Shown: piece by piece, positions 23,201 to 36,095 of the stretch
How the letters are laid out: each line of letters starts with the position of its first letter
Numbering within the stretch: the stretch's first letter is position 1
Assembly (NCBI GenBank): GCA_003313425.1
Contig: NHZP01000001.1
Coordinates: 372,001 to 436,000, forward strand
Source of the DNA: Pseudopyrenochaeta lycopersici
Taxonomy: Eukaryota; Ascomycota; Dothideomycetes; Pleosporales; Pseudopyrenochaetaceae
Reading direction: 5' to 3'
DNA: 64,000 nt
Notes under the pieces: model-generated
Databases searched by the model: none
The model's input: only the letters and a program-made list of their open reading frames with translations
What the model was told of the DNA's origin: nothing
Translations under genes and position numbers: made by a program

Positions 23201-26200
23201 CCTTGGAAAAAACATTGAAAAATGTTCCGGAGAATTTCTCCTGCCTGGCTATCTATTTGCAGGTATGCAGCCGGCTCTATCAAAGAGCATCTGGCTCCTG
23301 GAAAGAGAACATGCATATGCACAGTTCGAGATAAACCTGTCCGCCCTGTCGTATAAACTTGCACGTGCGCGTCTTGCATGGCCGTATTCTGGGGCTAATG
23401 TCGGTTGCAAATGCCTGCGGGAGGTGCCTCTTGCCGACGCCATGTTCTGTAATCGGTGAGGGAGGAAGCGCCAGTATTGGCGCGAGCAATCCAGAAGGGC
23501 ACAGAGTGTGCGACCGTGGCGTCTTGTCTCCGCTTTGTGCAATACGTTTGCTTGCAATGCTCACCAGGACATATGTTCGATATACGACGACACGGAACGC
23601 TCGGCTTCATACTCTCGGTGTTGACCTCGTGGCATGCATGTCTCTATTCTATTCAGAGTAATATCACACGCATCCTCTGACAATGCGGGAGCACTACGAC
23701 AAAGATGAGGCGCGGAAGGCGCGGGAGATACTGTTCCCGCCGTCAATATCGATTACCAAGTTGACCTGCTCTTTCAGTCAGCTCGGTGTTTCGCTTGCCG
23801 CTGTCGGGGTCAATGCGGCTGTCTGGCTGTCAGCCTGACGATCAAACAATCTGGGGTCCAGAAGATTATGTGGCTTTGTGCGGAGATGTCCTTTTGTGCG
23901 GAGATTCGCTCACGCACTTCCTAGAATGCGAATACGGTAATGCAGTTCCGCAATTTTCAAGACTGAAATATCGTTGTTCAAAGATAAACTCTCAACGGCT
24001 ATAGTAGGGCCTTCTACCCGTAGGTGTTCCAAACCGCTACCCTTCGGCGTGAACATCCTATCCGCTCAAAGCCGTGCCGCAAAAAGCATAATGAAGAATG
24101 TCGTAATGCAAAGTTGACCCCTTCGATTCGTGTCATGGTCGGGGAGATAGTCCGGAAGTCGGTACTTGCGTTCCGCAGTGGCATTCCGAAGGGCCGAAGT
24201 ACCTCCATCGATTATCTTGATCTCGAAGAATGGAAAATGCCTCCGCTTCCAATCAAGCACGAAGATAACCATAAAACCGCATCTGGACTCGGCGTTCATC
24301 CACTCATTTCCACCATACGCATGAGATTTGTAAACCCCAGCTTTGGGCACATTACGGCCGAACAAGCAGAAGCGATCACGAACGCCCAACATGCACGGAA
24401 TGGTCTCCGGCCTGACCTGGTTGGCCAACAGCATCCATGGGTTCCAGGAATACGGATGCTAACCGCTACTGCCCAACGTTTGCGCGGCTTGGATGGCGGA
24501 CCTCGTCCCGAACCAAAGTATGTTGGCCGTGATGTGCGATATCTGGGCGTCAACACAGCAATGCCGTTCAAAGTACGATGCAAGAATGAGGCACAGCAAT
24601 GCGCTTTGCATAGCGCCATAGAACGAATCCGTCGGTAGCATTATTCATTTGCAGAATACGATCGACGTACTTGTTACGAACTTGACAGTCTTAGAGCCGC
24701 GCGTGCATTGCCTTACCCAAACTGATCGACATCGAGAAAATGCCCTTGGATGTATGCACGCCCTAGCAGCCTTTCCATCACGCAAGCAAACTCTCCATCA
24801 TGGTCCAACTATAGCAACAATAACCGCAAACTGACCTCAACAAACTGCCCCACTCACGCCCCTTTCGTCTATCTAACACATGTGCCACCGCCATCTCAGC
24901 CTCAGACATCACCTCGTTCGCGTTTATGCTGCCGAGCATACGCTTTGGGATCGTGGCGTTTGTCACTAGAATGTCCGTCTGGAGATCGACGGAACATTCC
25001 GCCTCCCGCCGCTATTTGCCAAAGTTACCATGACCGTGCTTGCCAATCGCCCGTGTGATTTACTGAGACTTCGAAGTCAGCCAAAAACCGCTGTGGCGCT
25101 ACGATCCAGGAACAGTCAGCAGGAGACGGGCGAGCTGGATGGATTTGGTCTCCCGCATGATCTTCATGTGCATTTGTGGGGTGAGCATGATCGACGGCTA
25201 AGGTTGGGCTGCGATGTCGTTGGACGCAAACAGTGAGAGTCTGGATGTACTGAGTTACCCCTGTTGAGATCGCTTCGACGTACCGCAACACGTGGTGTGA
25301 ATGCTTTACTCGTACGACTTCTTGGTCGATCTTGGCCCCGCTGCGGTCTTGTGTCCGCCCAATTTTGATTGCTATTTTGCAAGTGTCAGGTGGTAAAAGT
25401 AGTGTATCTGGCGAGCATTTGAGTTTACTCGTGCCGCGCACGTGGATCGAGCGTGGCAGATGCTTCCCGCGCTTCCTAAAAATGCAACGATGCTGTTTGG
25501 AGTAATTTGCGCGATTGCAACATGTGGTGTGGAGCGTTGTGAGAATCGAATGGCTGCTCCACAACTGCAGGAGTCAGTGCGGCGAATGTGAGAGAAGGTT
25601 TCAAATCTCAGCGCGCGAAGCGGTAATTCCGAACATGCTTTTAGACCTATGACCCAATAGCCAGTCGTGTACCCTTCAATTTTCCATATGATCGACCTCG
25701 AAGTATCATGATAGAGTTTGACGACTTCGCTTCCATTAGATAACATTCCGTCTGAGACGCGGCAACATCTCAAACGGCTGAGGGCGCTCATAGCCAACCA
25801 TCTATTCATCGCCCAAGACACTCGTCAAGGAGCACACATGAAATGCGCCGAAGAAAGGCCGTTAGCTGATGGCAAATGACCCAAAAGCAAAGAAGTAAGC
25901 CAATACGAAATGGGTGCGCAACAACACCCTGAAAAGAAACTGAGAATGAAGACACCGGCTCCTACCGAAAGCGGTCAACATCTCCCTTCCCAGCCCAATC
26001 AGTTTTGATCTTAGATGGCTAAGTCAAGGATACCTCCGAATCGCAATTCCGCCCAGTCCGGGGTATAGTCATGTCCTCACCGATGAGGGAAAGAGTTTCA
26101 CAAGTACCGCCCAAGCATGCTTATATACATTTAAACATGCAGAAAAAGGTGTCAGCGCTAACCGCCCGATGATGCGTATGTGCGTGATGCCTTGAAAAAT

Positions 26201-26360
26201 AGGAAATACAACAATAATGATATGCGCCAAGGCAAATGCAAAAAAAAAAATGCGGTTACATAGAGAGGGATATACAGAAGAATGCGTGCGAAACAACTTC
26301 GCAGATCCCAAAGTCAGGCGCTTAGACCAACCATGCTGTGAGGCGTTCTCCGTCTGAAAG
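20291..26360. other. 6.1-kb region without a supportable gene
   Basis: Lies between the 5' end of the RapZ-C gene and the 3' end of the Zn2Cys6 gene. GC content looks ordinary, so this is not an AT-rich repeat island. Many short open frames occur on both strands, the longest being 204 codons at 24024-24638 (plus) and 179 at 25025-25564 (minus), but none shows a domain, signal peptide or conserved-looking pattern, and they overlap one another. A homopurine and poly-T tract is at about 21531-21570 and a poly-A run at about 26240. It may hold non-coding transcripts, a regulatory region, or unrecognised lineage-specific genes. Confidence 0.5.
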
Positions 26361-29300
26361 TTAGGTTCCGGGTGGTATGAGGCCATACTGATTTCGGACA
26401 TTTTTCAGGATTTCGAGATCTGTTCTGAGAATTGGGGAGTTTGGCGCAACTTCTTCTAGCACATCAATGGTGCGTGCTAGAAGGGCAGTAAGGTTTTTCT
26501 TGGTCAACGGCGTGTCGCTTGGCAGAAGGGGGTACAGCTTGGATTTGTAGACTGATGCGAGGACAAGCATGTTTCCGAATTGTCTAGTTAATGTTAAGAA
26601 ACAAACAAACAAACAAACTGTGATCAAGGATATGACTTACGCATGAAGTGTGCCAAAGATGTTTGTTAGTACGAGTCTACGTGTTCGCGTACTCTTATAG
26701 TCCTTGTATGGGCTGTCTGGCTTGGCACCAACACGGTCGAATGCAATAGTACTCCTGATTGCGTTCTCTATGCATTGGCATGCTACTTTGATAATCTTGC
26801 GCTGGTCCTCTGACAGGTCAACCATCTGTACGTTCCTGCTGGTTGGCGTTGAAACAAAGTCTCCAGAGTACGCTGGTGAATTGTGCTGTGATGAAGAAGG
26901 CGCGCTGGCCGCTCCAGGCGGAAATTCGATTGTGTGACTCGCGATCCTCAGATAGGGACGCAACATCATGTAATATCCGCCGTAGTATTTCGCACGCACG
27001 CGGGCGATGTTCAGATCAGTGGAAGGCAAATCCTCATCCTTCCAAACCAACTCCGGTGGCAACACTCGTCTCCAACTCTCTAGTATGTTAATATGGCTGC
27101 TTGCGTGTTCAGCAACCTCTTTGACGTTGCTTGTGTCAAAGCTCGAGCGGCCATTGGCTCCGTACAGTGCATTGTGTGCCTCGTTGAGGATTACACGAAG
27201 CCAAATTTGACTTGAGTAGATCAGCATCGAGATATCAGATGGACGACCTACTCGTCTGTCTGCTGCTTCTTCGCCAAACTTGTCATACTCGTATACGCCT
27301 TCAGGGTACATGATATCGCTCTGGTGTGCAGAAATGTTGCTTGGTGGAAGGGTGCTCATTTCAGCTAGAATATCCCTACACATAGGTCAATAGATGATTC
27401 AGCAAAGAGACACGAAAATAGTGACTGACGATTCTAGTTGGAGACATGTCCAATAGACACACATCACCAGATTGAGTCTGTATCGTTCTTTAGCGGTTAG
27501 AGAGCCTTTCTTATCAAGATAGTAGTCTCGAACAAGCTTGGGATAGTCACTGGTGTGCACTGGTCAAATACAATCCAATATTGATCCGAGGTCTTTGCTT
27601 ACGCTTTGAGGAGGACCATGGTAATCCGGCAGGCATTATTAATCCAGCTCCAGCTTTCCAAGACTCTTGCGAACTGGCTTAGATAGAGGGCAGCTAAAAT
27701 CATGGCTTGGGCATGTGCAACCGTGTTTCCTCCTTGTTGGTTTCCAAGAATGTCCGTAGCGTAAGCATAGTATGCCATTCCTGGAAGAATTTCCACGTTC
27801 CTTGGACGGTTGTCATCAGAGCTCTCACTGTTGAAGCTACCATTGGGATGTGGTGAGCCCCAAACGCCACTTGGGAAAGGAGTCTTGTCGCTTTGAGGTG
27901 CAGGAAGTTTACGCTCGTGGGCGCATACCTTTCCAAGAGCGAGGACAAGTAGGACGATCGCATTTCGCATCGAACGCTCGATTGCACCTTTAGGTGAGTA
28001 CGGCTCACCAAAGGCGCTACTAGATCGCTTCCTTTTGACACCTTGGTGGATTTGATGCTGAAGACCGCTTACAGCGGGTGATCTTGCGTTGGTAGACTTT
28101 CCATCGGGACTGTACTGTTCAATGAAGTCATTGACCATCCTTTTGAGCTTGCTAGGATTGAGAAAAGGGTGTAAGTTATGCATGTTGTTCATGTAAGATT
28201 CCAGCAACTCATGCACGGTCTTGGAATGGAAGTTGGGTCGACCATCTGGACCAAGTCCTCCTTCACCACCAATATACTCTCGAGGCGCGTCGCCACTCAT
28301 GGTACTCGGACTGGAGTGATCCAGAGGAGGGTGGCCCCACAGACCGTCTTTTCCAGGTGCCGGAGAAGTTGCGTCCGAATCGTTGCTGCTCTCGGGGCTA
28401 CCGGGACCCTGTGCGCCATCGTTGAGGTCCTGTCCTTCCCCAACGCCCCAAACACGTATTAGGCCGCGATCTTGCTCAAGCTGCATGGGGTAATCCGACA
28501 CTTGATGGCCATTCTCCACCAATCTATTCAAATATTCGACATTCTTGTAGAAAGGGCTCATGGAACTCCACTCTGCAAGTAACTTGTGAGCCGGAGTAGT
28601 ATGATCGCTTTGGAGACCGCTCTTTTCTCTCGGGCCACTATCTGTGATGCGACTGTGGTCAGTCCTCACACTATCGGCCGGTGTCGCTGGCTGCTGGGGC
28701 GCAGCTAGGATGGCTTCTTGCTTGATCGGTGTCGATGCTTGCGCGCCAATCGGCGACATGGTCGAGTTGGGAGCGACAGGTGATTCCATCTTCATACTAT
28801 TCACTCGACGAAGTTGGACTCTTGCTTGAACAGGTGTTGGCCACCTTGACGTACTTGGGTCCCTCATCATGGGAGCAGCAAATGCTGCTTCAGGTGAGGC
28901 ATGATTCGAGGTCATCTCCAGGCCGCGTCCTGAGCCTAGCCTGGTCTCAACGCTTTGTTTCCACGTAGCGAACTCTCCTACAAAGTTACTGAGAACATCA
29001 GATATGTTATTCACACTGTCCTGGAGCTGCATCATGCTTCTATCTTGCCTGTAAAGCGTTAGCTACTGGCTGTATACAAGTGTATGGAAACGCACTTTGG
29101 AGGCGGAACGTCCTTGTACTGGCAATCAAAGTTGTTCTCTCTGCAGAACTGGCATGGTCGGGCCTCGTCGCATTTCTGTTTGCGCGAACGGCAGTGGTTA
29201 CATGCCTGCGTGGCGCGGACCTGCTTTCGTCTGACTTGCTGCGCGGCGCTTCCATATGCGCCCATGTATGGGCCCTGCGCATAAGGATCGACCTGCTGGC

Positions 29301-29922
29301 CATATGGCTGTGCCTGTGGTGGTTGGTGAAAGACTGGCCCATTGGAATGAGGAGGGCTAATGGTGTGGTTGTATCCATTTGGTATGCTGCCGTTAGGGCG
29401 ATGTTCTGGGTTCATGGGCCAGGAACTCTGATGGCCGCCATGCTCCATGCCTTGAGGTGTTGGCTGAGACTTAACGTCGATGCTGATACTGGTAGACCGC
29501 GAGCTGTGAGGTTCAGGCGCAGTATTGGACTGAGGCGTGGGCGGTGCACGATAGGTTGAGATGCTGTCCTGGGAGACTGTTACGGGAGCAGGGCCGGCGA
29601 CGCCATGAGGACGCTGACCAGGCGAGGGAATATTCCTTGGGTCCGCAAGGGTGCGAATGTCTGAAGGCGGAAGCGATGGTGAGGGTAGAGGTCCGGAATA
29701 TGGTTGGCCTTGGGAAGGATATGATTGATGGGAGGGCGGTGGTAAGCTGTGGGGAGGATAGGTGCGAGATGAGGGAGAGGCAGCCTGGGCTAAAGTGGGA
29801 TGTGGTGCAGGTCGAGTGGACTGGGAGTGAAGCGGTGGAGGGGGTGGAAACTGGCCGTTATAGACAAGATTGCCCGATTCCAAACGAGGTCTCTTCTGCG
29901 CAGGCGCGTCCGGATCAGCCAT
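26361..29922 (-). CDS. Zn2Cys6 fungal transcription factor
   Basis: 1,116 aa from five exons on the minus strand: 29922-29096, 29048-27603, 27549-27430, 27375-26641 and 26583-26361; all junctions keep frame. Residues 1-230 are Pro/Ser/Gln-rich and probably disordered. The zinc cluster lies internally at 241-267 (Cys 241, 244, 251, 257, 260, 267; spacing C-x2-C-x6-C-x5-C-x2-C-x6-C), preceded by basic RRKQVRATQA. A heptad-like segment follows (MMQLQDSVNNISDVLSNFV), then the fungal-specific regulatory (middle homology) domain with VYWTCLQLESDILAEM and YRLNLVMCVYWT. The layout recalls large pathogenicity-linked regulators such as FOW2/CLTA1, but I cannot confirm orthology. Nuclear DNA-binding protein; targets unknown. 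The cluster being so far from the N-terminus is less common. Confidence 0.92.
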
Positions 29923-32900
29923 CCTTACATATGCCAGCCGAGAACCGCTCAGGCCATGCGGCTATGTATGACAGACGACTTGGGCAACGACTACGGATGC
30001 TCCCAGAACTAAACGGCAGAAGCCAGTTGGGTCGGGGGCACACTGGTGGAGGGCAGCCTCGGCTGTCGCAAAGGGCAGAGCAAGTCCAGTTCACGCCCGT
30101 CAACAGCTGGTTGGTCGGAGAGGATTTGCAGACAGCCCAACCCGCGTCATGGCCTGGGAGGAGGGAAGAGTTTGGGGAGCGTCGCAGGGCAGGTGCTCGG
30201 GGCCAGAGTGGGATGCAGGACGGAAGCTTTCCTAAGCCGCGCGAGGAGAACCCAGCCTTGGACTGGACCTTCTTACCATGGAGCCGGTGACAACTATCCG
30301 AAGCAGGACAAGACCAGTTGTGGTGAGTCGCGGACAGTCTATGCGTCGACGTTTGGTGCTGGTTGGCGAAAAGTGGCGCTAGCTGTTAAGACGGGCCGTG
30401 CGAACGAAGGGGCCAGGGCGCAACAGGCGGCGTGAAGCTAAGTTAGTCGCGGACAGAGGAGCACCAGAGACGGCACGCGGGTGACGGCCTTGCGCTGTAA
30501 TGCCTGTTGGGGGGGTGGTCGAGGGCGGTGAAGTTTGTTCTGATGGAACTGCGAGTCTGCACAAGGGGAGCCCAGCCGCCGCGTGTGGACAGTCTGATTG
30601 AGCGACACAGGACGAGTAAGAGGGCGCCGCGCGCGACTCAGCGACCGCCCTGGTCTGCCTCTGCAGCTCGCTTGCGCAGCGAGGCTTTGCAAGCCATCAA
30701 ACCCAGGCCCGGGGGGTTGGGGCGGTCGGCCATTGTGCGCGCTGTGCGCGGCGTTGCTCTTGTCGACAACAATGGCCGCGTTGTATCAAACACCACGGTG
30801 CCCTCGCCCGTCGAATACTCACTGCGCGCCCCGTTGCAGACAGCAAACGTCGCTCCCGCGACTGCGCTGCACAGCGGAGGCAGAGAGGGCAGAGACACCA
30901 GAGGCTTAGGCGGCGTGGGCAACCGCGTTGAATGCCGACCCTGGCTCACCCTGGGTAACGTGACTTGCTGCTGCACTACCTGCCCCAACTATGTGTCAGT
31001 CGCGCTGAAGCTCGTTGTTTCGTGCGGCCTGCGCGGTACTCCGCCTGCTCGCTCTCCCCCATAGCATCCAACAACAATCAGCAGCCTGTGGTCGCTTAAT
31101 CTCCGCTCAGCCGGCCAATTGCTGGCCTTGAGGAAGTAGCTCCGAGCTGGCTGGGCTGCGCCGATTTGACGCCTCTTAGCCCCTCCACTGAGCTGCCGCA
31201 CCGAGGTTTTCGAGAAGGCTTTCTGGAAGTGATCTGTCCTGGTGGCTGCCCGGACAAAATGGGCATCAAAGACCTAGTCTACGCCAGTTGCTGTGCCGTC
31301 CCTGATGGTTCATTTCAGACTCGCTTTTTCGCACTGTGCATCTGGAACGATTTGGGCAGTCAGACCCTTCGCGACTACACCAAGCTCCGTCACGAGCAAC
31401 TCATGATGCCCAAGATCTGCGCTCTTGGGCGGTAACCCCTGGGCTGGGGGTCTTTAGAGATAACACACGGCACACTGTACCACATTCGACTGTATCATTC
31501 CCTTGCCCAGCTCGTGTAGGCACTTCTAGCACCCGTAGACCAGGTAGGTGATGCCGGAGAGGCGCCGAGCATATCGCCAGTTTCAAGACATCGAAATCCA
31601 CCACCACAACTAGCGCCTCTCAATTCGAGACCGCCAGAATGGCGTCAGGGACACCCGCGAGTCGAGAAGCCGGCCATGTGAAGCCAGCCATGATTGCCAC
31701 ATAGCGGCCCTCTGCTGTGACACCAGGGCCTTGCTCGACGCCAATTGTGAATGTCAGAACCATGCAGGAGAGCCAAATTGGTATAATTCAGAGATCGGAA
31801 GACGGACGATCAGCTGCCCTGAACATTCACTGAAGACGCAGACGGCCCTTTTGATGCCAAGCACATCATGGGCAAGTACATATTGAGCAGGTTGTCAGAT
31901 GACGAGCCGACTTTGCCCGGCTTCATTCTGTACCGGAAGCCTGGCAATATGCGGTCTGCTTCGAAACATGATGAGTGATGCTTTAATGGACATTTGCGCT
32001 ATACATGGCCACACGACTGAGATTGGAGAAGCAAAGCAAGGTCACCCCGCGAGCGTTGTCCCACTTCACCCTGGCTTTCGTGATGGAGGTGGACCGTGGC
32101 ACGCCCACGTGGATCGGAGGCTGTGAGGCGTCCGTCCACAAAGGCCAATCCTTGATGGCTGCGACTCTGCAAGCAAAGGTGCGAAGACGAGTGCGAAGAC
32201 GAGTCAAGGTCAAGGTTGACAAGATTGCCATCGAGTCCGTGTGGTCGCTTCACTTAGCTTTGCGGCAGATGAATGAGGCGACAGATCGGATGAAATTTCC
32301 CTTCCAGAACACGAGCGCGTAGGGAAAGCAAGCATGCCATCGCCAATAATTCCTTTTGCTGATGCTCCGCGGCACATATAGTGAGTAAAATGGTGCTTAC
32401 AATCGCCAAGACGACAGATCAAGTCTGCGATATTACGTGTGAGATTTAAAAGGGAAGCTTTACCGACGACTATCGAGACGGTAGTTTTGCTCGTTGTCGT
32501 CTTTGAACATCGTAATCCGCATCGTAATCATCCGTGGTAGTTCTCGCGTTCTAGTAACTGCAAACTGCACGAATGCGCCGCGTCAAGGCCGTACCGACCA
32601 TGGGTTTCATAGGAACATGGTGCAACTTCCGATGCCTGCTCCTATCATGTAACACAACTCGATCGAATACGGCCGACACTCTTTCCTTCATCCTGGAAGA
32701 ACAACACGGATAGATTACCCTGTTGTGTGATGTCGGGAATGGGAGCAAGCAGCCAGGACTGGGAAGGTTGTCAAAAGGCGCTAAAACGTATTAAGCATTG
32801 TGCATGGCTGACGTGAGACTCTGCCACGGCTCCAACAGTGTAGGAGGAAGTCTCCTAGGCTCTAGGGCTTAATGCAGTATTACTTTGGAGTATTTTCTGC

Positions 32901-33148
32901 GTTGAAAAAGACATTTTGCGCCTCTGTGAGCAGTACATGTTGACCGAGGAGCTGAAACGTTAATGAAGCAAGCTCGACCGCGTATTGAATGTAAACGTCA
33001 CAAATCGCTCGGGACACCCATTGTCCGCCCCAGCGATCACTTCTCAACATCCTCACCTGCATGTCTGCTTCCACTGCCCACGCTCTCTCCAGCCTAGTGT
33101 CTGTCGCGTCCATTTTCACTTTCTCCATATCTCAAAAGGTGGGACACT
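29923..33148. other. 3.2-kb intergenic, upstream of transcription factor and P450
   Basis: Shared upstream region of the Zn2Cys6 gene (minus) and the P450 gene (plus). The left 1.2 kb is GC-rich, with overlapping open frames up to 248 codons on the plus strand antisense to and beyond the factor's first exon; these look like GC-driven chance frames. A 12-bp unit (gtgcgaagacga) occurs twice in tandem at about 32178-32201. No gene is recognised; a long leader or regulatory region for the transcription factor is likely. Confidence 0.5.
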
Positions 33149-35174
33149 ATGCCGTTCGCGTTGATCCTAAGCACCGTTGCCGTCATCATACTGTATGCCT
33201 CCATTAGCAGATACCGTGGCCTTTCGCGAAATATTGCTCTCGCAAAAACTTCAGGATTGCCCTTCGTTGTGACGCCATGGAATGTCTTCAGCGTGTTCTG
33301 GTTAGCCACCCATGGCATGTGGACGCCATTGTTGAAGAAGATTCTTCCACCGTCATCGCAAGGACTCTGGGTAGAGTATGCTTCCTGCATTTCCTTACTT
33401 TCGTCAAGTTAATCGGTATTCTTGTAGTCTCCTGCATCCTGAATGGGGCTATCATAAAGGGCACATGCCATTTGAAAGGCTTGGTATGGATGTCTTCCTC
33501 GTTGTGTCTCCAACAAGAATTCATGCATTTGTCGCGGATGCGGAGGCGGTAACACAAATTACCACACGACGTAATGACTTCCCCAAGCCGCTTGAGATGT
33601 ACGGGGCGCTTGATATTTATGGTAAGAATCTTGTTTCCACTGAAGGCGCAGACTGGCGCATGCATCGCAAGCTCGCCGCGCCAAGTTTCGGGGAAAAGAA
33701 CAACGAGCTTGTTTTCACAGAGTCGCTTCATCATGCAAGATCACTTCTTGGTCTCTGGACTGGACCTGAAGGTCGTGGCAGCCAAACCATAGTCGACCCT
33801 TCTCTGGGTGCTATGAACTTTGCGCTTTATGTCATCAGCAGCGCTGGTTTTGACGTACGTGTGGTATGGCCACACGAAGAGGGAAAGCAAACTTCACTAA
33901 GGAGTAGCGAAGGCAAGTCTATGTTTGTTGGGTCAGAGGTACCGTCCGGGCACAAAATGAATTATCGTGAAGCCCTCAGCGAACTTCTTCACAACATCAT
34001 GTGGACCCAGGTTATACCACCGAAACACCTTCGTAAGTCGTCCTTTGGCATTTCCGTCAGGATCGTACGTCTTTGAAAGCAGGATATCTAACGATGTTGA
34101 ACAGCTAAATCCCCAATAAAAGTTCATCGTACTGTAGGCCAAGCAGTTGTGGAGTGGGGCAAGTACATGGACGAGCTCTACGAGGTCAAGAAGAACCAGG
34201 TAGCCTCTGGTGAGAACAAAGAGGGTATGGATCTATTCGATGCCCTAATCCGTGGGAGCGGTATCGTCGATGAGAAGAACACGACCTTTCAAAAGAGCGA
34301 TCTTTTAGGAAATGCGTTTGTACTCATGCTTGCTGGTCACGAGACAACTGCCAACACGCTCCACTACTCTTTGGTCTTCCTCGCCATGAATTGGGGGTCA
34401 CAGAAACGTCTTCAAGAAGACATTGATAGGATACTTGAGGGCAAACCAATCAGCGAATGGAAGTACGAAGAACATTTTCCAAAGCTCTTTGGTGGAATGG
34501 CAGCAGCAGTCATGAATGAGACCCTTCGACTTTTGCAGCCCATAATCAACATTCCTAAATCAACCTTACCTGGTCGCCCTCAGCAACTCACACTTGGAGG
34601 AGAACAGTATTTGATACCTGGAGACACGCACATGTTTCTTAGCGCTGCTGTGCACCGGAACCCGAAGTACTGGCCCGCACCAACAGGGGCAAAAAAAGCG
34701 GACACAGTACGGGATGTGGATCGATTTAGACCGGAACGCTGGCTCGTGGATGCAAAGACTGCAGACCAATTCGTTGACATCAATTACGATGACGAAGATT
34801 TACGCGGACCATCTGGCGAGGACACCTCAGCACAGCTTTTCAAGCCTGTCAAAGGGTCCTATATCCCCTTTAGTGATGGCTTCAGATCTTGCATCGGGCG
34901 ACGGTTTGCGCAAGTAGAAATCTTAGCCGTTTTAGCGGTCATATTCTCGCAATATAGCGTTGAGCTTGCAGTTGATGAGTATGCTACCGATGAAGAGGTG
35001 GAGAGGATGCCGATTGGGGGTGTGGAGAGGAGGGCAATTTACAAAAAGGCTGTGGATAGGGCGGATGAGCTGCTCCGAACCAAAGTCGCAAGTATCATCA
35101 CACTCCAGCTGAGGGGTGTATCAATTCCTATTAGGTTGGTCCAAAGAGGTGAAGAGCGCTTTGCTTTCGACTAA
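33149..35174 (+). CDS. Cytochrome P450 monooxygenase
   Basis: Heme monooxygenase, 633 aa, exons 33149-33375, 33428-34032 and 34105-35174. The first junction needs the second of two nearby GT sites, giving GLWVDLLHPEWGYHKG; the earlier GT would hit a stop. Residues 1-20 form a membrane anchor (MPFALILSTVAVIILYASI). P450 signatures are in order: I-helix AGHETT (354-359), K-helix ETLR (416-419), FRPERW (485-490) and heme loop FSDGFRSCIGRR with Cys540 as iron ligand. All key residues are present, so the enzyme should be active at the ER membrane. Substrate unknown; no biosynthetic cluster is visible around it. Somewhat longer than a typical fungal P450 because of loops before the heme site. Confidence 0.95.
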
Positions 35175-35526
35175 AAGCTTGTTCTTCTGCTCAAGCGTGT
35201 ACAGATTCGACATATAATCCTGTATATACTCGGAGGGCTGCATTGATATATTTAGCGATAACCGTGTATAGCCAGTCTTCTAGACTCAAAATATTTGAAC
35301 ATTGAGAGCTGCGGGAAAGCTACCCCACATTACATCACGTCAGCGAAGGCTACCCCGCGATGAGTGCTTCTTTATACGTACACACTACATTTTCTTGCCG
35401 AGGGCAGAATATAAGTGTATTTGTAAGAGGAGCTCAAGCCTAGCTAATACGTTCGCATTACCCCACCAGCAACTCTCCGTTCTCAAATAGTTGAGTGCTT
35501 GTGAATTTAGTACATTGTATCTCAGT
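35175..35526. other. Intergenic P450 to CinA-like gene
   Basis: Both flanking genes point right. The spacer is AT-rich on its left side and shows nothing recognisable beyond probable 3' UTR and promoter. Confidence 0.5.
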
Positions 35527-36095
35527 ATGTCACCGTCAAGCTTCCCTCCCGCAGCGCTCCGACAGATCGTCTATGAAGTAGCAACACTCCTCAAAGAGCG
35601 CAGAGAAACAATCTCTGTAGCAGAAACAGTACGCTGGGCATTCGATCTATTCACGCACATACTAATACAGTCCAGGCCGCGGGTGGGCTCATTTCCGCAA
35701 CCCTGCTCTCATTCCCTGGAGCGTCTGGATACTACAAGGGCGGTCTCACTCTCTATACCCTTGAATCTCGCATCGCTTTCGCTGGTTGGACACCCGACCA
35801 CATTAAAGACTACAAAGGACCAACTCCAGAGATTGTCTCCGGACTTGCCGAGCATACAAGAAAGACTCTTGGCAGTACGTACACCATCAGTGAGAGCGGC
35901 ACGGCAGGGCCAACAGGCGGGCAAACAAAGAACCGGACACCCGGGTATGTGGCGCTGGCTGTTGCAAGCGAAGACGGGACGGTGACGAAGGAGGTGGAGA
36001 CTGGGAGCAGTGATCGGGAAGAAAATATGATAACATTTGCTGTGGAAGGTTTGAAGTTGGTTAGGGATGTCATCAAGGGGGAAGGGAAGTTGTGA
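35527..36095 (+). CDS. CinA/PncC-like protein (NMN amidase family)
   Basis: 173 aa from exons 35527-35628 and 35676-36095, joined as SVAETAAGGLISATLLSF. The fold family is the CinA C-terminal domain: LLKERRETISVAET, SFPGASGYYKGGLTLYT and ESGTAGPTGG in order, which is almost the whole length of the bacterial domain. Bacterial members (PncC) hydrolyse nicotinamide mononucleotide. The bacterial consensus around the first motif is AESCTGG; here it reads AETAAGG, so the serine after the glutamate is a threonine and activity should not be assumed. The 47-nt intron falls within this motif, just after AET. The start gives MSPSSFPPAALRQIVYEVA; an upstream in-frame Met (35491) is less likely. Confidence 0.85.

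Noticed and set aside
24024..24638. 204-codon plus-strand open frame
   Set aside because: No domain, signal peptide or coherent composition; overlapped by minus-strand frames of similar length. Kept only as a note in the gene-free region.
29544..30290. 248-codon plus-strand frame
   Set aside because: Largely antisense to the first exon of the transcription factor, whose protein sequence is clearly real; a shadow frame.
30507..31064. 185-codon frame upstream of the Zn2Cys6 gene
   Set aside because: Lies in GC-rich DNA where stops are rare; Arg/Pro/Ala-rich with no recognisable motif and several overlapping rivals.
33149..35174. Secondary-metabolite cluster around the P450
   Set aside because: Neighbours are a CinA-like protein and housekeeping genes; no PKS, NRPS, terpene synthase or transporter within the window.
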